Assembly (NCBI GenBank): GCA_029856155.1
Contig: JAHQWL010000023.1
Location: forward strand, 124,001 to 188,000
From: Promethearchaeia archaeon
GTDB lineage: Archaea > Asgardarchaeota > Lokiarchaeia > Sigyniarchaeales > SOKP01
Length of the DNA stretch: 64,000 nucleotides
Direction of reading: 5' to 3'
Below the pieces are notes generated by a model. It was not told where the DNA came from, did no database searches, and saw only the letters and a program-made list of their open reading frames with translations. Of the stretch, positions 28,504-37,711 are shown in pieces. A program made the position numbers and the translations under genes. Numbering within the stretch: position 1 is the first letter of the stretch; each line of letters begins with the position of its first letter.

Positions 28504-28827
28504 TTACATTTGTAATTTCTTTGCAGCTCCAGCTCCAGTGACTTCAGGATTGACCTCTTCAACGTTTTGAATTAATGTATATATTGCATCTTCCTCTAAA
28601 GCTTCTTTAAAAGCAATATACATCTCTTTACTCCCAATAAATAATCCTTTTCGTTTCATTGGTTTACCATCGTTTTTTAAAGGATTTACCTCTAGAAAGA
28701 GTAAAGCAGGTCTCGTTTTTGTTGCAGGAACTTTAACTACAAATACACCAGGGACAGGAGTCTCCATTTTTTCCCAATCTTTTCCATTTTTCAAATGATC
28801 TTTTAATTGTGCTTGAATGTCTGCCAT
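28504..28827 (-). CDS. small conserved-looking protein of unknown function
   Basis: This 107-residue soluble protein has a mixed alpha/beta pattern: strands around GVFVVKVPAT, RPALLFLEVNP and KGLFIGS, then a helix (EMYIAFKEALEE) and a strand (IYTLIQNVEEVNP). The compact basic/hydrophobic make-up resembles a small nucleic-acid-binding domain, but no family was recognised. A TATA-like element lies about 50 bp upstream on the minus strand. The coding character is convincing; the role is not. Confidence 0.6.
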   Translation of the reverse strand: MADIQAQLKDHLKNGKDWEKMETPVPGVFVVKVPATKTRPALLFLEVNPLKNDGKPMKRKGLFIGSKEMYIAFKEALEEDAIYTLIQNVEEVNPEVTGAGAAKKLQM

Positions 28828-29031
28828 TTTTGTTCACATAACAAATTTGTATTATGCGTTACATGTTACATTTAATACTTGTATAAAAATTTTTGGATCG
28901 AGATATAATTTTTATCCTACCTAAAAGTTTAATAGAGTAATCATTTATCAAATATCTAAGAAAATCTTGTTTCAAACTAAGATTCAGAATTATAATAGCA
29001 TTTTGTCGGATTTCTTGGGGTCATTTTCCAC

Positions 29032-29065
29032 TAAACCTTTAAATATATCACTCTCGTATATATTT
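29032..29065 (+). promoter_or_regulatory. BRE/TATA promoter with overlapping inverted repeat before the RHH gene
   Basis: AACCTTTAAATATAT (about 29034-29048) matches the element before grpE and sits about 45-60 bp before the RHH start. AAATATA at 29041-29047 and TATATTT at 29059-29065 form an inverted repeat across the expected promoter. RHH proteins often repress their own promoters, so it may be an autoregulatory operator, but the AT bias makes chance repeats likely. Confidence 0.35.
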
Positions 29066-29092
29066 TTATCGATTAAAACAAAAAAGAAATAG

Positions 29093-29323
29093 ATGTTTGA
29101 TATGAAATTAATTTCAGTAAACTTACCGGAATCCTATCTTAAAGTTTTAGAGATACTAGTAGTTGATGGTAAATTCCCTAATAGAAGTGAAGCGATTCGA
29201 GTAGCAATCCGTGATTTGATTAAAACCGAATATTTGATAGAAGAATCAGTAAATAGAAATCTTGCCCCAAGTCTCATAGAATCTGAAGTAGAAAATGAGA
29301 TTCAAGAAAATCTATTAATCTAA
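29093..29323 (+). CDS. ribbon-helix-helix (CopG-type) transcription regulator
   Basis: This 76-residue protein has the RHH fold: a strand (KLISVNLPESYLKVLE) followed by two helices with the typical turn (GKFPNRSEAIRVAIRDLIKTE). RHH dimers put the strand into the DNA major groove. The acidic C-terminal tail may bind a partner. No toxin gene follows, since the downstream neighbour is on the opposite strand and convergent, so an antitoxin role is not supported. An alternative start is the ATG three codons in. Confidence 0.85.
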   Translation: MFDMKLISVNLPESYLKVLEILVVDGKFPNRSEAIRVAIRDLIKTEYLIEESVNRNLAPSLIESEVENEIQENLLI

Positions 29324-29373
29324 CCAATTTTTTTTTCTTTTTTTAAAAATAGATTGTTAAAAGAGTAATTATT

Positions 29374-32300
29374 TTATTCTTTGCTCTTTCCTAATAAATC
29401 TAAAACCTTTTTCCTTCTCTCTTCTCTTCGTGCTTTGATTCTTTTTCTAAGTTTTTCCATTTCGTCTTCAGTTGGTTCCTTTTTACCCTTAACTAATTCT
29501 TTAATTGGTTTCTTACTGACTCTAGCTTTTAGTTCATTAATTTTATTATCAATTTCTTTAATGAAATTTTTTCCTATTTTTAGTTCTTTGAGTTGATACT
29601 TAGCTTCATTTAGTTCAGAAATGGCTTTCTTGAATTGACCATCAGCAAAAGATACATGAGCTTCGTCTAAAGCTTTATATGCAGACTCAAATTTTATATT
29701 CTCCAAATCATCGATTGAGATATCTGCAGTTATTAATGGAATTTGCGTTTCAGCTTTAATTTTATTAATTTGCTCAGTAATTCTCTCAAGTTCATCTGAT
29801 CTTTCTAATTTAGTCAATCTTTGGACTTCTTTTCTTATTATCATAATTCCCTCATTATACCTGAAACTATCGATTAATCTATTTGCTTTATCCAATTTAA
29901 TAGAGATCTTTCTATCAAGTTCTTCTTTCGCAAGTTTACGCTTCTCTTCTTTTTTTCTCTTTTCAAGTTTTTTATGTTCTCTCTTTGTTTCTTCCTTTAA
30001 TATTGCCATTTCTTTTTCTTCTTCAATTTTTTTAATTTTAATATCTTCATAAATCTCAGCTTGCTTTTGTTCCCTTTTAAGTTTGAAAAGAAGTTCATTA
30101 TTTATTCGTGAAACTTCTCGTTGCCAAGATACTTTTTCGAATAATTCTCGAGCAGCGATATATTTCTCATACGCCTCAGTGAATTTACTACGATCCATTA
30201 ATGCTGTACCTTCTTCTAAAAGTTCATATGCTTCTTCAGATATTTGTCGTTCCTGTTCTTTTTCTCTCTGAATTTTTAGAAACTCTTTTCTTTTCTCTTC
30301 TTGTTGCTGCTTTTTTATAATTTGAGCCTCAGCTAATTTTTCTTCTAATTTTTCTTCAATAATTAGTTTTTCAGCTTTCCTTTTTTCGATAGCTTCTTGT
30401 TCAAGCTCAAACGCCTTTTTCTTATTACTAATCATTGTAATTGAATCTCGGACCATATTAATTCCTTCTTGCCATTCCAAATCTGAAAATATTTTTTCAC
30501 TATCTTTGTAAATTTCAATGGCATTTTCAAAATGATCTTGTCTTAATTCACGTTTAGCCTGATCCATTAAACGAAATGCTTTATCTTTTTGGGTTTCAAA
30601 TTGGGCCACTCGTTCTTTTTTTAAATGTAAAGTTTCTTTTCGCTTTTTTAATAATTTTTCTTGCTCAACTCTTGCTTGTTCTAATAATTTTTGTTGAAGC
30701 GTTAATTCTTCTTCTCGTTTTTTAACTTTTTCGCCTTCTAAAGCACGTATATTATTGTCTTTTCCTAATCTTTCCTTGTAAAACTTAATTGTCTCGATTA
30801 ATTTAACTGATTCTTCTTTCCAGTCAAGTTTTTCAAATTGCTTCCGTGCGTCGCGATAAATTTCAATAATTTTTTCGTAAGGTGCTTCAAAATCAAAAAC
30901 ACCACCTTTAATTTTTAGTTCGTATTCCTGAGCCATTCTCTCAGCATTCTCAATCATATTAAAAATTCCCGCCGTAATTTTATCAGATTCTTTCTCTTTT
31001 TGTTGAATTTCTAATAATCTTTTTTGTCTTTCAAGAAAATCCTTATCATTATCAAAATCAGAGGCTGCTAATCCAATTTCTGGCTTTTCTAATTTCTTTT
31101 TTTCGAGAATTCTTAAATTGTCATCATTATCTTTTTTATCTTTATAAAATTTAATTGTATTAATTAAACGATTAGCTTCATCATTCCAACCAATTTTCTG
31201 GAATATTTCTCGTGCTTGTTCATAATTAGATATTGCTTTTTCATAAGGACTTTCATATACTAAAATATCTTTTCTAATGCTTAATTCATAACTTTTAACT
31301 TCTTTTTCGGTTTCATCGATAAGATTCATTGCATTGTCTAATAAAACATCTTCTTCTTTTTCAGTTTCAAGTTCTTCTATTTTTTCTGGTTTAAATGGTT
31401 TAACTTCTTTTTTACCTGCTTTTTGCAACTCTTCTAGTTCTTTTTCTCTTTGGGCTTTCTGAGCTTCAACCACGAGTAGCTTTTGATGTTTCTCTAATTT
31501 CTCCTGATAAATTTTAATCTGGTTAGCAAAGACTTCTGCTTGATCTTTCCATCCTCTTGCATAGACTTTTTCTCGTATTTCTTTATATATTTCTATTATC
31601 TCTAGATATGGTGTACTCTCTATTATTTCCCCTTTTTTAATAGTTTTTTTCATGACTGAATCAAATTCTCTTTCAAGTTTCTCTGCTTTGTTGACCTCTT
31701 CTGTAATATATTTTTGAAATTCTTTTTCTTCCTTTTTTCTATCAATAATTGCTGGTTTTTTACGATCTTTTCCAATTTCTCTTTCCATTTTATGCATTTC
31801 TTCGATATCTTGTCCTCTCTGAGCTTTCTGAGCTTCAACTTCGAGTAGATTTTGATGTTTCTCTAATTTCTCTTGATAAATTTTAATCTGGTTAGCAAAG
31901 ACTTCTGCTTGGTCTTTCCATCCCCTCGCATAGACTTTTTCTCGTATTTCTTTATATATTTCTATTATCTCTAGATATGGTGTACTCTCTATTACTTCTC
32001 CTTGTCTATAAGCCTTTCTCAAAGCCATTTCATGGTCACGTACCATTTTTTCGGCTCTGTTTATACTTTCATTAACATAATTTTCAAAATCTTCTTCTTC
32101 CTTTTTCTCCTCAATAACTGCTGGTTTTCTACGATCTTTTCCAATTTCTCTTTCCATTTTATGCATTTCTTCGATATCTTGTCCTCTCTGAGCTTTCTGA
32201 GCTTCAACTTCGAGTAGATTTTGATGTTTCTCTAATTTCTCTTGATAAATTTTAATCTGGTTAGCAAAGACTTCTGCTTGGTCTTTCCATCCTCTCGCAT

Positions 32301-35300
32301 ATACTTTTTCTCGTATTTCTTTATATATTTCTATTATCTCTAGATATGGTGTACTCTTTATTACTTCTCCTTGTCTATAAGCCTTTCTCAAAGCCATTTC
32401 GTAGTCGCGTACCATTTTTTCGGCTCTGTTTATACTTTCATTAACATAATTTTCAAAATCTTCTTCTTCCTTTTTCTCCTCAATAATTGCTGGTTTTTTA
32501 CGATCTTTTTCAATTTGTCTTTCCATTTTATGCATTTCTTCGATATCTTGTCCTCTCTGAGCTTTCTGAGCTTCAACTTCGAGTAGCTTTTGATGTTTCT
32601 CTAATTTCTCTTGATAAATTTTAATCTGATTTGCAAAGACTTCTGCTTGGTCTTTCCATCCTCTTGCATAGACTTTTTCTCGTATTTCTTTATATATTTC
32701 TATTATCTCTAGATATGGTGTACTCTCTATTACTTCTCCTTTTTTAACAGCTTTTTTCATAACTGAATCAAATTCTCTTTCAAGTTTCTCTGCTTTATTG
32801 ACTTCTTCTGTAATATATTTTTGAAATTCTTTTTCTTCCTTTTTTCTATCAATAACTGCTGGTTTTTTACGATCTTTTTCAATTTCTCTTTCCATTTTAT
32901 GCATTTCTTCGATATCTTGTCCTCTCTGAGCTTTCTGAGCTTCAACTTCGAGTAGATTTTGATGTTTCTCTAATTTCTCTTGATAAATTTTAATCTGATT
33001 TGCAAAAACTTCTGCTTGGTCTTTCCATCCCCTTGCATATACTTTTTCTCGTATATCTTTATACATCTCAATGACAACAGAATATGGTGTACTCTCTATT
33101 ACTTCTCCTTGTCTATAAGCCTTTCTCAAAGCCATTTCGTAGTCGCGTACCATTTTTTCAGCACTGTTGACATTATCGGATATATATTTTTCAAAATCTT
33201 CCTCTTCCTTTTTCCTTTCAATAGCTTTTAATCTTTCCTCATCTACTCCAATTTTTTTACCCATCTTATGCATTTCTTCAAGTGCTTTTTCCCTATGAGC
33301 CTTTTTTGCTTCTACTTCTCGTAATTTGTTATCATGCTCTAACTTTTGAGAGTAAAAAATTATTTGGGTACTATATGCTGCTGCTTCTTCTTCACGTCCC
33401 TTCTCAAGTAGCATTCGCTTTACTTTTTCATATATACCAATAATTTTCAAACAAGGGGGGTTTTCTGCTAATTTACCTTTTTTTATGGCTTTTTTCATTT
33501 CAGAATTATATTCACGAGCCATTTTTTCAGCTCGATTTACCATCGTATCGATAATAGAATCAAATTCTTCTTTTTCTTCTTCTATTCTTTTTTGTTCTTC
33601 TAGCAATTTTAATTTTTCAGCATCTAAACCTACAAGAAGTTCTTCTTTTTTGACTCTAAACGTTTCTTCGATCTCTTCCTGTTTTCTTGCTTTATCAGAT
33701 TCAATTTGTCTTAATCGATTATCCTTTTCCAACTTTTGTTTATGAGTATATATCTGACTTGAAAAGATTGTAACATCTGTATCCCATCCTCTCTCTGATG
33801 CCATCTGTAGAGCTTTTTCGTAAATATTGATAATTTCAGAATAAGGACATTTTAATTCAAATTTACCTTTTCTTAACGCTACCTCATACTCTCTTGCTAA
33901 ACGCTCTGCTCTTCTAGTCATTCCTTCAATTTGATTTCGGATATTCTGGATTTCTATTGCCTTTTGACGTTGCTCTTCTAAAACTCCTCGTTGTTCTTCA
34001 CTAATACCTGTTTCTATTTCTTCCTCCTTAACTTTCAATACTTCTTCAGTTTCTTTCTGTTTGCTTACCTTGTCAGCTTCGATTTGTCTTATTTTTTTAT
34101 CCTTTTCAAATTTTTGAATATAGACATCTATTGTATCATCATAAATCGCTGCTTCCTTGTTCCAACCCTTATCAATGAGTAATTCCTTTATGTTTTTATA
34201 AATTTCAATAACTTTAGGATATATACATTCCTCCACTATTTTTCCATCTTTGATAGCTCTCTGCATTTCTAGTTCATAATCATGTGCCATTCTAGCTGCT
34301 TCTGATACCATATTGTCAATTTGTGCTTTAAAGAACTCTTGTTCCATTTTTTGAAATTCTATTCCCTTCAATCTTTCTATTTGTGCAAGTTTTTCTTGTT
34401 CACTGACTTCTTCTACGTATTGATCAATCAGTTTTTCTTTCTCTAACTCGGTTTCAATTTTTTGCTCCATCTCTACTCTTTTTTTCTCAAGCTCTTTAAG
34501 ATGTCTAACTTTTTCTTTTTCTAATTGTTCTATAGTCTCTCGAATTCGTTTTGCTTCATATGTCCAGTTCAGTTCTTCAAATAAACTTACACCTTCGGCA
34601 TATAATTCTATAGCTTGATCATATTCTTGCAATTTAGCCCTTTCTACCGCTTGATCCAATATTTCATATGCTTGAGTTGAAATCTCCTCCTCTCTCTTTT
34701 TAGCTTCAAGAAATTGTTCTAATTTTTTTTCTTTTTCCTGCTCTTCACTTAGTTGTGCGTCTATTTCCATACTAACATCTAGTTCTTCTTTCGTAACACT
34801 ACGTAAATATTCCGCTTTTTTATTATAGCATTCCTCAATCAATGAGAATAATCTTTCTATCTCCTCAGTTTTATTAAGATTTTCAAGTATATTCTCAGCT
34901 GTATCATATTTATCAAGAGCCTCCTCAAATTTACCCGAATTAGTTAATTGGTGGGCTTCCACAATTAATTGGTCTGCTTTACTGATCAAATCAGCTTCAA
35001 TCTTAGGCTCTTCGATTAATTCAGTTTCTTCGCTCACTTCGACTTCTTTAATTTCCTTGATCGCTTCGGGTTCCTCAATTATTTCAGCTTCTTCAATTAT
35101 TTCGGCTTCCTCAACAACTTCCACTTCTCTTTCCGGTTCAGCTTGGATTTCTCGGAATGATTTTTCTTTAAGTATATAAACTTCTGAAATTTTATCATTA
35201 ATGGCTTTAATTTCTTGTTCTCTATTAATTTGTGTATATAATCCGATTGCTTGACGTAAAATTTCAATACCATCATCATAATAATGCGACCCAATTAGAT

Positions 35301-35445
35301 TAATCGCATGCTCAACTAATTCATAAGCCTCAGAAGCAATTTCTTCTTCCATATTCATCATGTCAGAAAAAAATGCTTCTTTTGTAGGATCATATCCATC
35401 CTCATCGAATTCCTGGTCGAAATCTTCCTCCTTTTTCTCTTCCAT
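29374..35445 (-). CDS. giant repeat protein of helical hairpins and coiled coils (about 2,023 residues)
   Basis: This is the largest gene of the window. The ATG at 35445 is preferred over an upstream TTG at 35454. It has no signal peptide or membrane helix. By eye it has 17 helical-hairpin units joined by charged coiled coil: three short TPR-like units at the N-terminus, ten longer units with the pattern AEKM-x-R-x-Y-E...PY-x-x-II-x-IY...GW...QI-x-x-Y-x-x-KLE, and four short units at the C-terminus. Units 4-8 are nearly identical. It may be a cytoplasmic scaffold or filament-like protein. It is last in a minus-strand run after a winged-helix protein and proteasome alpha. No known family was recognised; MIT or TPR relationships are only suggestive. 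Confidence 0.85.
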   Translation of the reverse strand: MEEKKEEDFDQEFDEDGYDPTKEAFFSDMMNMEEEIASEAYELVEHAINLIGSHYYDDGIEILRQAIGLYTQINREQEIKAINDKISEVYILKEKSFREIQAEPEREVEVVEEAEIIEEAEIIEEPEAIKEIKEVEVSEETELIEEPKIEADLISKADQLIVEAHQLTNSGKFEEALDKYDTAENILENLNKTEEIERLFSLIEECYNKKAEYLRSVTKEELDVSMEIDAQLSEEQEKEKKLEQFLEAKKREEEISTQAYEILDQAVERAKLQEYDQAIELYAEGVSLFEELNWTYEAKRIRETIEQLEKEKVRHLKELEKKRVEMEQKIETELEKEKLIDQYVEEVSEQEKLAQIERLKGIEFQKMEQEFFKAQIDNMVSEAARMAHDYELEMQRAIKDGKIVEECIYPKVIEIYKNIKELLIDKGWNKEAAIYDDTIDVYIQKFEKDKKIRQIEADKVSKQKETEEVLKVKEEEIETGISEEQRGVLEEQRQKAIEIQNIRNQIEGMTRRAERLAREYEVALRKGKFELKCPYSEIINIYEKALQMASERGWDTDVTIFSSQIYTHKQKLEKDNRLRQIESDKARKQEEIEETFRVKKEELLVGLDAEKLKLLEEQKRIEEEKEEFDSIIDTMVNRAEKMAREYNSEMKKAIKKGKLAENPPCLKIIGIYEKVKRMLLEKGREEEAAAYSTQIIFYSQKLEHDNKLREVEAKKAHREKALEEMHKMGKKIGVDEERLKAIERKKEEEDFEKYISDNVNSAEKMVRDYEMALRKAYRQGEVIESTPYSVVIEMYKDIREKVYARGWKDQAEVFANQIKIYQEKLEKHQNLLEVEAQKAQRGQDIEEMHKMEREIEKDRKKPAVIDRKKEEKEFQKYITEEVNKAEKLEREFDSVMKKAVKKGEVIESTPYLEIIEIYKEIREKVYARGWKDQAEVFANQIKIYQEKLEKHQKLLEVEAQKAQRGQDIEEMHKMERQIEKDRKKPAIIEEKKEEEDFENYVNESINRAEKMVRDYEMALRKAYRQGEVIKSTPYLEIIEIYKEIREKVYARGWKDQAEVFANQIKIYQEKLEKHQNLLEVEAQKAQRGQDIEEMHKMEREIGKDRRKPAVIEEKKEEEDFENYVNESINRAEKMVRDHEMALRKAYRQGEVIESTPYLEIIEIYKEIREKVYARGWKDQAEVFANQIKIYQEKLEKHQNLLEVEAQKAQRGQDIEEMHKMEREIGKDRKKPAIIDRKKEEKEFQKYITEEVNKAEKLEREFDSVMKKTIKKGEIIESTPYLEIIEIYKEIREKVYARGWKDQAEVFANQIKIYQEKLEKHQKLLVVEAQKAQREKELEELQKAGKKEVKPFKPEKIEELETEKEEDVLLDNAMNLIDETEKEVKSYELSIRKDILVYESPYEKAISNYEQAREIFQKIGWNDEANRLINTIKFYKDKKDNDDNLRILEKKKLEKPEIGLAASDFDNDKDFLERQKRLLEIQQKEKESDKITAGIFNMIENAERMAQEYELKIKGGVFDFEAPYEKIIEIYRDARKQFEKLDWKEESVKLIETIKFYKERLGKDNNIRALEGEKVKKREEELTLQQKLLEQARVEQEKLLKKRKETLHLKKERVAQFETQKDKAFRLMDQAKRELRQDHFENAIEIYKDSEKIFSDLEWQEGINMVRDSITMISNKKKAFELEQEAIEKRKAEKLIIEEKLEEKLAEAQIIKKQQQEEKRKEFLKIQREKEQERQISEEAYELLEEGTALMDRSKFTEAYEKYIAARELFEKVSWQREVSRINNELLFKLKREQKQAEIYEDIKIKKIEEEKEMAILKEETKREHKKLEKRKKEEKRKLAKEELDRKISIKLDKANRLIDSFRYNEGIMIIRKEVQRLTKLERSDELERITEQINKIKAETQIPLITADISIDDLENIKFESAYKALDEAHVSFADGQFKKAISELNEAKYQLKELKIGKNFIKEIDNKINELKARVSKKPIKELVKGKKEPTEDEMEKLRKRIKARREERRKKVLDLLGKSKE
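31440..33290. repeat. five tandem 369-bp coding repeats
   Basis: Landmark sequences recur every 369 bp (for example TGTCCTCTCT at 31811, 32180, 32549 and 32918, with a diverged copy 369 bp to the left). Each encodes 123 residues of the giant protein. In protein order the units are of two subtypes, B'-A-B-B-A, where A starts KEFQKYITEE and B starts EDFENYVNES. The near-identity at DNA level shows recent unequal crossing-over or gene conversion. Confidence 0.9.
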
Positions 35446-35568
35446 AAATCTCAACTTTTTTTTGGAGAATTAAGAATGAACTTACTAAACAAAAATCTTT
35501 CTACTATATTTCTATTACAAATTAGTTTTAATTTAAAAATCGTTTACCCAAAATAAATATTTAATCGA

Positions 35569-35961
35569 TCACAATTCAAATTTTCCTAGATTCTTATTAA
35601 GATAATCATCACAGATTTTCCCACCTTCAATGGTTAAACTCCACCCATTAGCATCTCTTTTTACAAGATTTAGATCTTCTGTGCTAGCTAAAATTGTATG
35701 TACTTCATCCTCACTTTTACGTATATTAAAATCAACTCTTAAACTAAATACAATTTCATCGATTGGTACAGGACCTCCAAGTTCATCTTCCATTACACCC
35801 AATGCTGCAATTATTTGATTCTGTTCAACCATACCTGCATCCATAGTATTTGAAACTTCATCAAGAAGCCAAGGATTCTTATCTAACATCTTTTTTATTG
35901 CTTTTTCATTACCATCCTTAAAAAGTTTATCGAACTCTTCTCTAATCTTCTTCTTAGCCAT
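35569..35961 (-). CDS. small winged-helix-like protein
   Basis: This 130-residue protein begins with a basic helical segment, then GGPVPIDEIVFSLRVDFNI, and ends in a winged-helix-like pattern (EVHTILASTEDLNLVKRDANGWSLTIEGGKICDDYL). The wing would be around RDANGWSLT. It lies between proteasome alpha and the giant repeat protein, all on the minus strand with gaps of about 110-125 bp. It may be a DNA-binding regulator or an adaptor; no family recognised. Confidence 0.6.
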   Translation of the reverse strand: MAKKKIREEFDKLFKDGNEKAIKKMLDKNPWLLDEVSNTMDAGMVEQNQIIAALGVMEDELGGPVPIDEIVFSLRVDFNIRKSEDEVHTILASTEDLNLVKRDANGWSLTIEGGKICDDYLNKNLGKFEL

Positions 35962-36069
35962 AAAAGTCGCCTATTTTTTCGTTGTATAAGAAAAATTCTA
36001 GAATTATATTAATATCTATAATATAGATTGCGAAAATAAAATCTTTTATGATGATTTAAAAAATGAGAA

Positions 36070-36786
36070 TTATATTAATTTAGACAAAAATTCTTCTACT
36101 TCTTGTTTATTACACATATGAAACTGTTTTGTTTCACCTTTAATATATGCCATTCGGATATTCTCTTTTGTTGCTTCTTCATCTATCGAGTTTTTTAGAG
36201 CATTTAGAGCTAAATTAATGATTTCTTCAAATGGCATTTCTTCTTTATAATTTTCAATAAGATATTCTCTGGTAGAAGCTTCTCCAGTCCCTATAGCATA
36301 TGCTTTAAATGAACGATATATCCCACTAGGTGATGTTGTGAAAATTTGTGTTCCTCCAGCATCGATTCCGATGAAAAAAAGTGCACAACCAAATGGTCTT
36401 ATACCCCCATATTGAGTATACATTTGTTTCATATCCGCAATTGCTTTTGCTAACATATTCAAGCGAACAGGCTCATCATATGTTAATCTAAATGATTGTG
36501 CTTGAACTCTTGCATAATTTATAAGAGCACGGGAATCAGCATGAAGACCAGAAATTGCTACTCCAATATGATCATCTACTTGGAAAAGTTTGTCAATTGA
36601 ATCAGCATCCATCAATATTGATGGTATTTTTATTTGAGCTGCTAGACACACATCTTCTTTAGATTTTATGGCAACCGCGAGAGTTCCTCGCCTCACTGCC
36701 TCTAAAGCATATTCTACCTGAAAAAGCCGCCCTTCTGGCGAAAAGACAGTAAGAGCACGGTCATATTTGGGGGCTGCTCCAAACAT
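36070..36786 (-). CDS. psmA: 20S proteasome alpha subunit
   Basis: This 238-residue protein has the alpha-subunit N-terminal signature YDRALTVFSPEGRLFQVEYA and the typical core (RRGTLAVAIKSKED, HADSRALINYARVQAQ, RPFGCALFFIGID). Seven copies form each outer ring of the proteasome and gate substrate entry. Length and start are normal. The beta subunit is not in the window. An 82-bp gap separates it from the small GTPase gene upstream on the same strand. Confidence 0.96.
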   Translation of the reverse strand: MFGAAPKYDRALTVFSPEGRLFQVEYALEAVRRGTLAVAIKSKEDVCLAAQIKIPSILMDADSIDKLFQVDDHIGVAISGLHADSRALINYARVQAQSFRLTYDEPVRLNMLAKAIADMKQMYTQYGGIRPFGCALFFIGIDAGGTQIFTTSPSGIYRSFKAYAIGTGEASTREYLIENYKEEMPFEEIINLALNALKNSIDEEATKENIRMAYIKGETKQFHMCNKQEVEEFLSKLI

Positions 36787-36868
36787 TTAATTTACCTATT
36801 ATTATTTTATTTTATATCTTTAAAATTTACAACTAAATTTTAATTTATGGTTTATAACAAATAAAAAG

Positions 36869-37417
36869 TTAGATCTTTTGAGTCCTCTCTAAAATAGCAA
36901 GTGTTACATCTTTGAACACAGGAGAGACTTTAAGATCATTCTTGGCGCTTGTCTCATAATATGCTATTGCCTTAAGTTCTTCCTTTAATGCTTCCCCTTC
37001 CCCTTCTCCAACTTCTCTATTCCCTTGTTCGGCCAAATCAGTTTTATTTCCTACTAAAATACTTGGTTTGCCATCCCCAATTACCTTTTCAACTTCTGCT
37101 TTCCAATTTAAAATATTCTGAAATGAACTTCTTCGCGTAAGGTCGAATGTATATATAGTCGCACTACTCCCTCTATAAAAAGGAGGCCTTACAAAACTAA
37201 AATGCTTCTGTCCTGCGAGATCCCATAGTTGAAGTCGAATTAGATAGTTTGGATATTTGTCTAAATTTATTTGTTTTGTTGAAAAGTTGGATCCGATCGT
37301 CATAATATAATTTTCTTTGAACGAGTTTTCACAGTAGCGGAGGACCATAGATGTTTTACCTACGCCGCCATCTCCTACAACACATATCTTGTAGATGAAG
37401 CTTTTTGCAGCAGCCAT
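36869..37417 (-). CDS. Ras/Rab-type small GTPase
   Basis: From the ATG at 37417 (GGTG site 9 bp upstream) the protein is 182 residues; a TTG at 37432 is an alternative. All G motifs are intact: G1 GDGGVGKT (15-22), switch I Thr in MTIGSNF (T40), G3 DLAGQ with the Ras-like catalytic Gln (66-70), G4 NKTD (124-127) and G5 TSAK. The C-terminus (ERTQKI) has no cysteine, so there is no prenylation signal and no lipid anchor. Asgard archaea encode many such eukaryotic-signature GTPases. Its partners are not identified. Confidence 0.95.
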   Translation of the reverse strand: MAAAKSFIYKICVVGDGGVGKTSMVLRYCENSFKENYIMTIGSNFSTKQINLDKYPNYLIRLQLWDLAGQKHFSFVRPPFYRGSSATIYTFDLTRRSSFQNILNWKAEVEKVIGDGKPSILVGNKTDLAEQGNREVGEGEGEALKEELKAIAYYETSAKNDLKVSPVFKDVTLAILERTQKI

Positions 37418-37711
37418 TTGATCTTGCACCAAATTGTTTAAAAAGGATTATAAAACTAATTTATAATTTACTAATAACTTAAGATATTAAGTGAAATGTT
37501 GATCTTTCTTAATTTCTTATATTTTTTTTATATTATTATATTATATTGAATAAATAAAAATAATCGTTATTAATTTTTTTTTTTAGATTCACTTTTTAGG
37601 GATAATATACAAATGAGTGATTTAGATCAAAAAAATAAATTTTATGGAAAAGAAATCCTATAATAAAAATCATTGTTGATTAATCCTATGAATTATTTAG
37701 AACATAAGAAC

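Noticed and set aside
29093..29323. RHH gene as antitoxin of a toxin-antitoxin pair
   Set aside because: No small partner gene lies on the same strand next to it.
31440..33290. Tandem repeats considered as a CRISPR array or mobile element
   Set aside because: The period is 369 bp, the repeats are fully coding and in frame, there are no spacers, and no cas or transposase genes are present.
29374..35445. Giant repeat protein as an SMC/Rad50-type ATPase or as a defined MIT-domain protein
   Set aside because: No Walker motifs are present, and the resemblance of the hairpins to MIT domains is too weak to name them.
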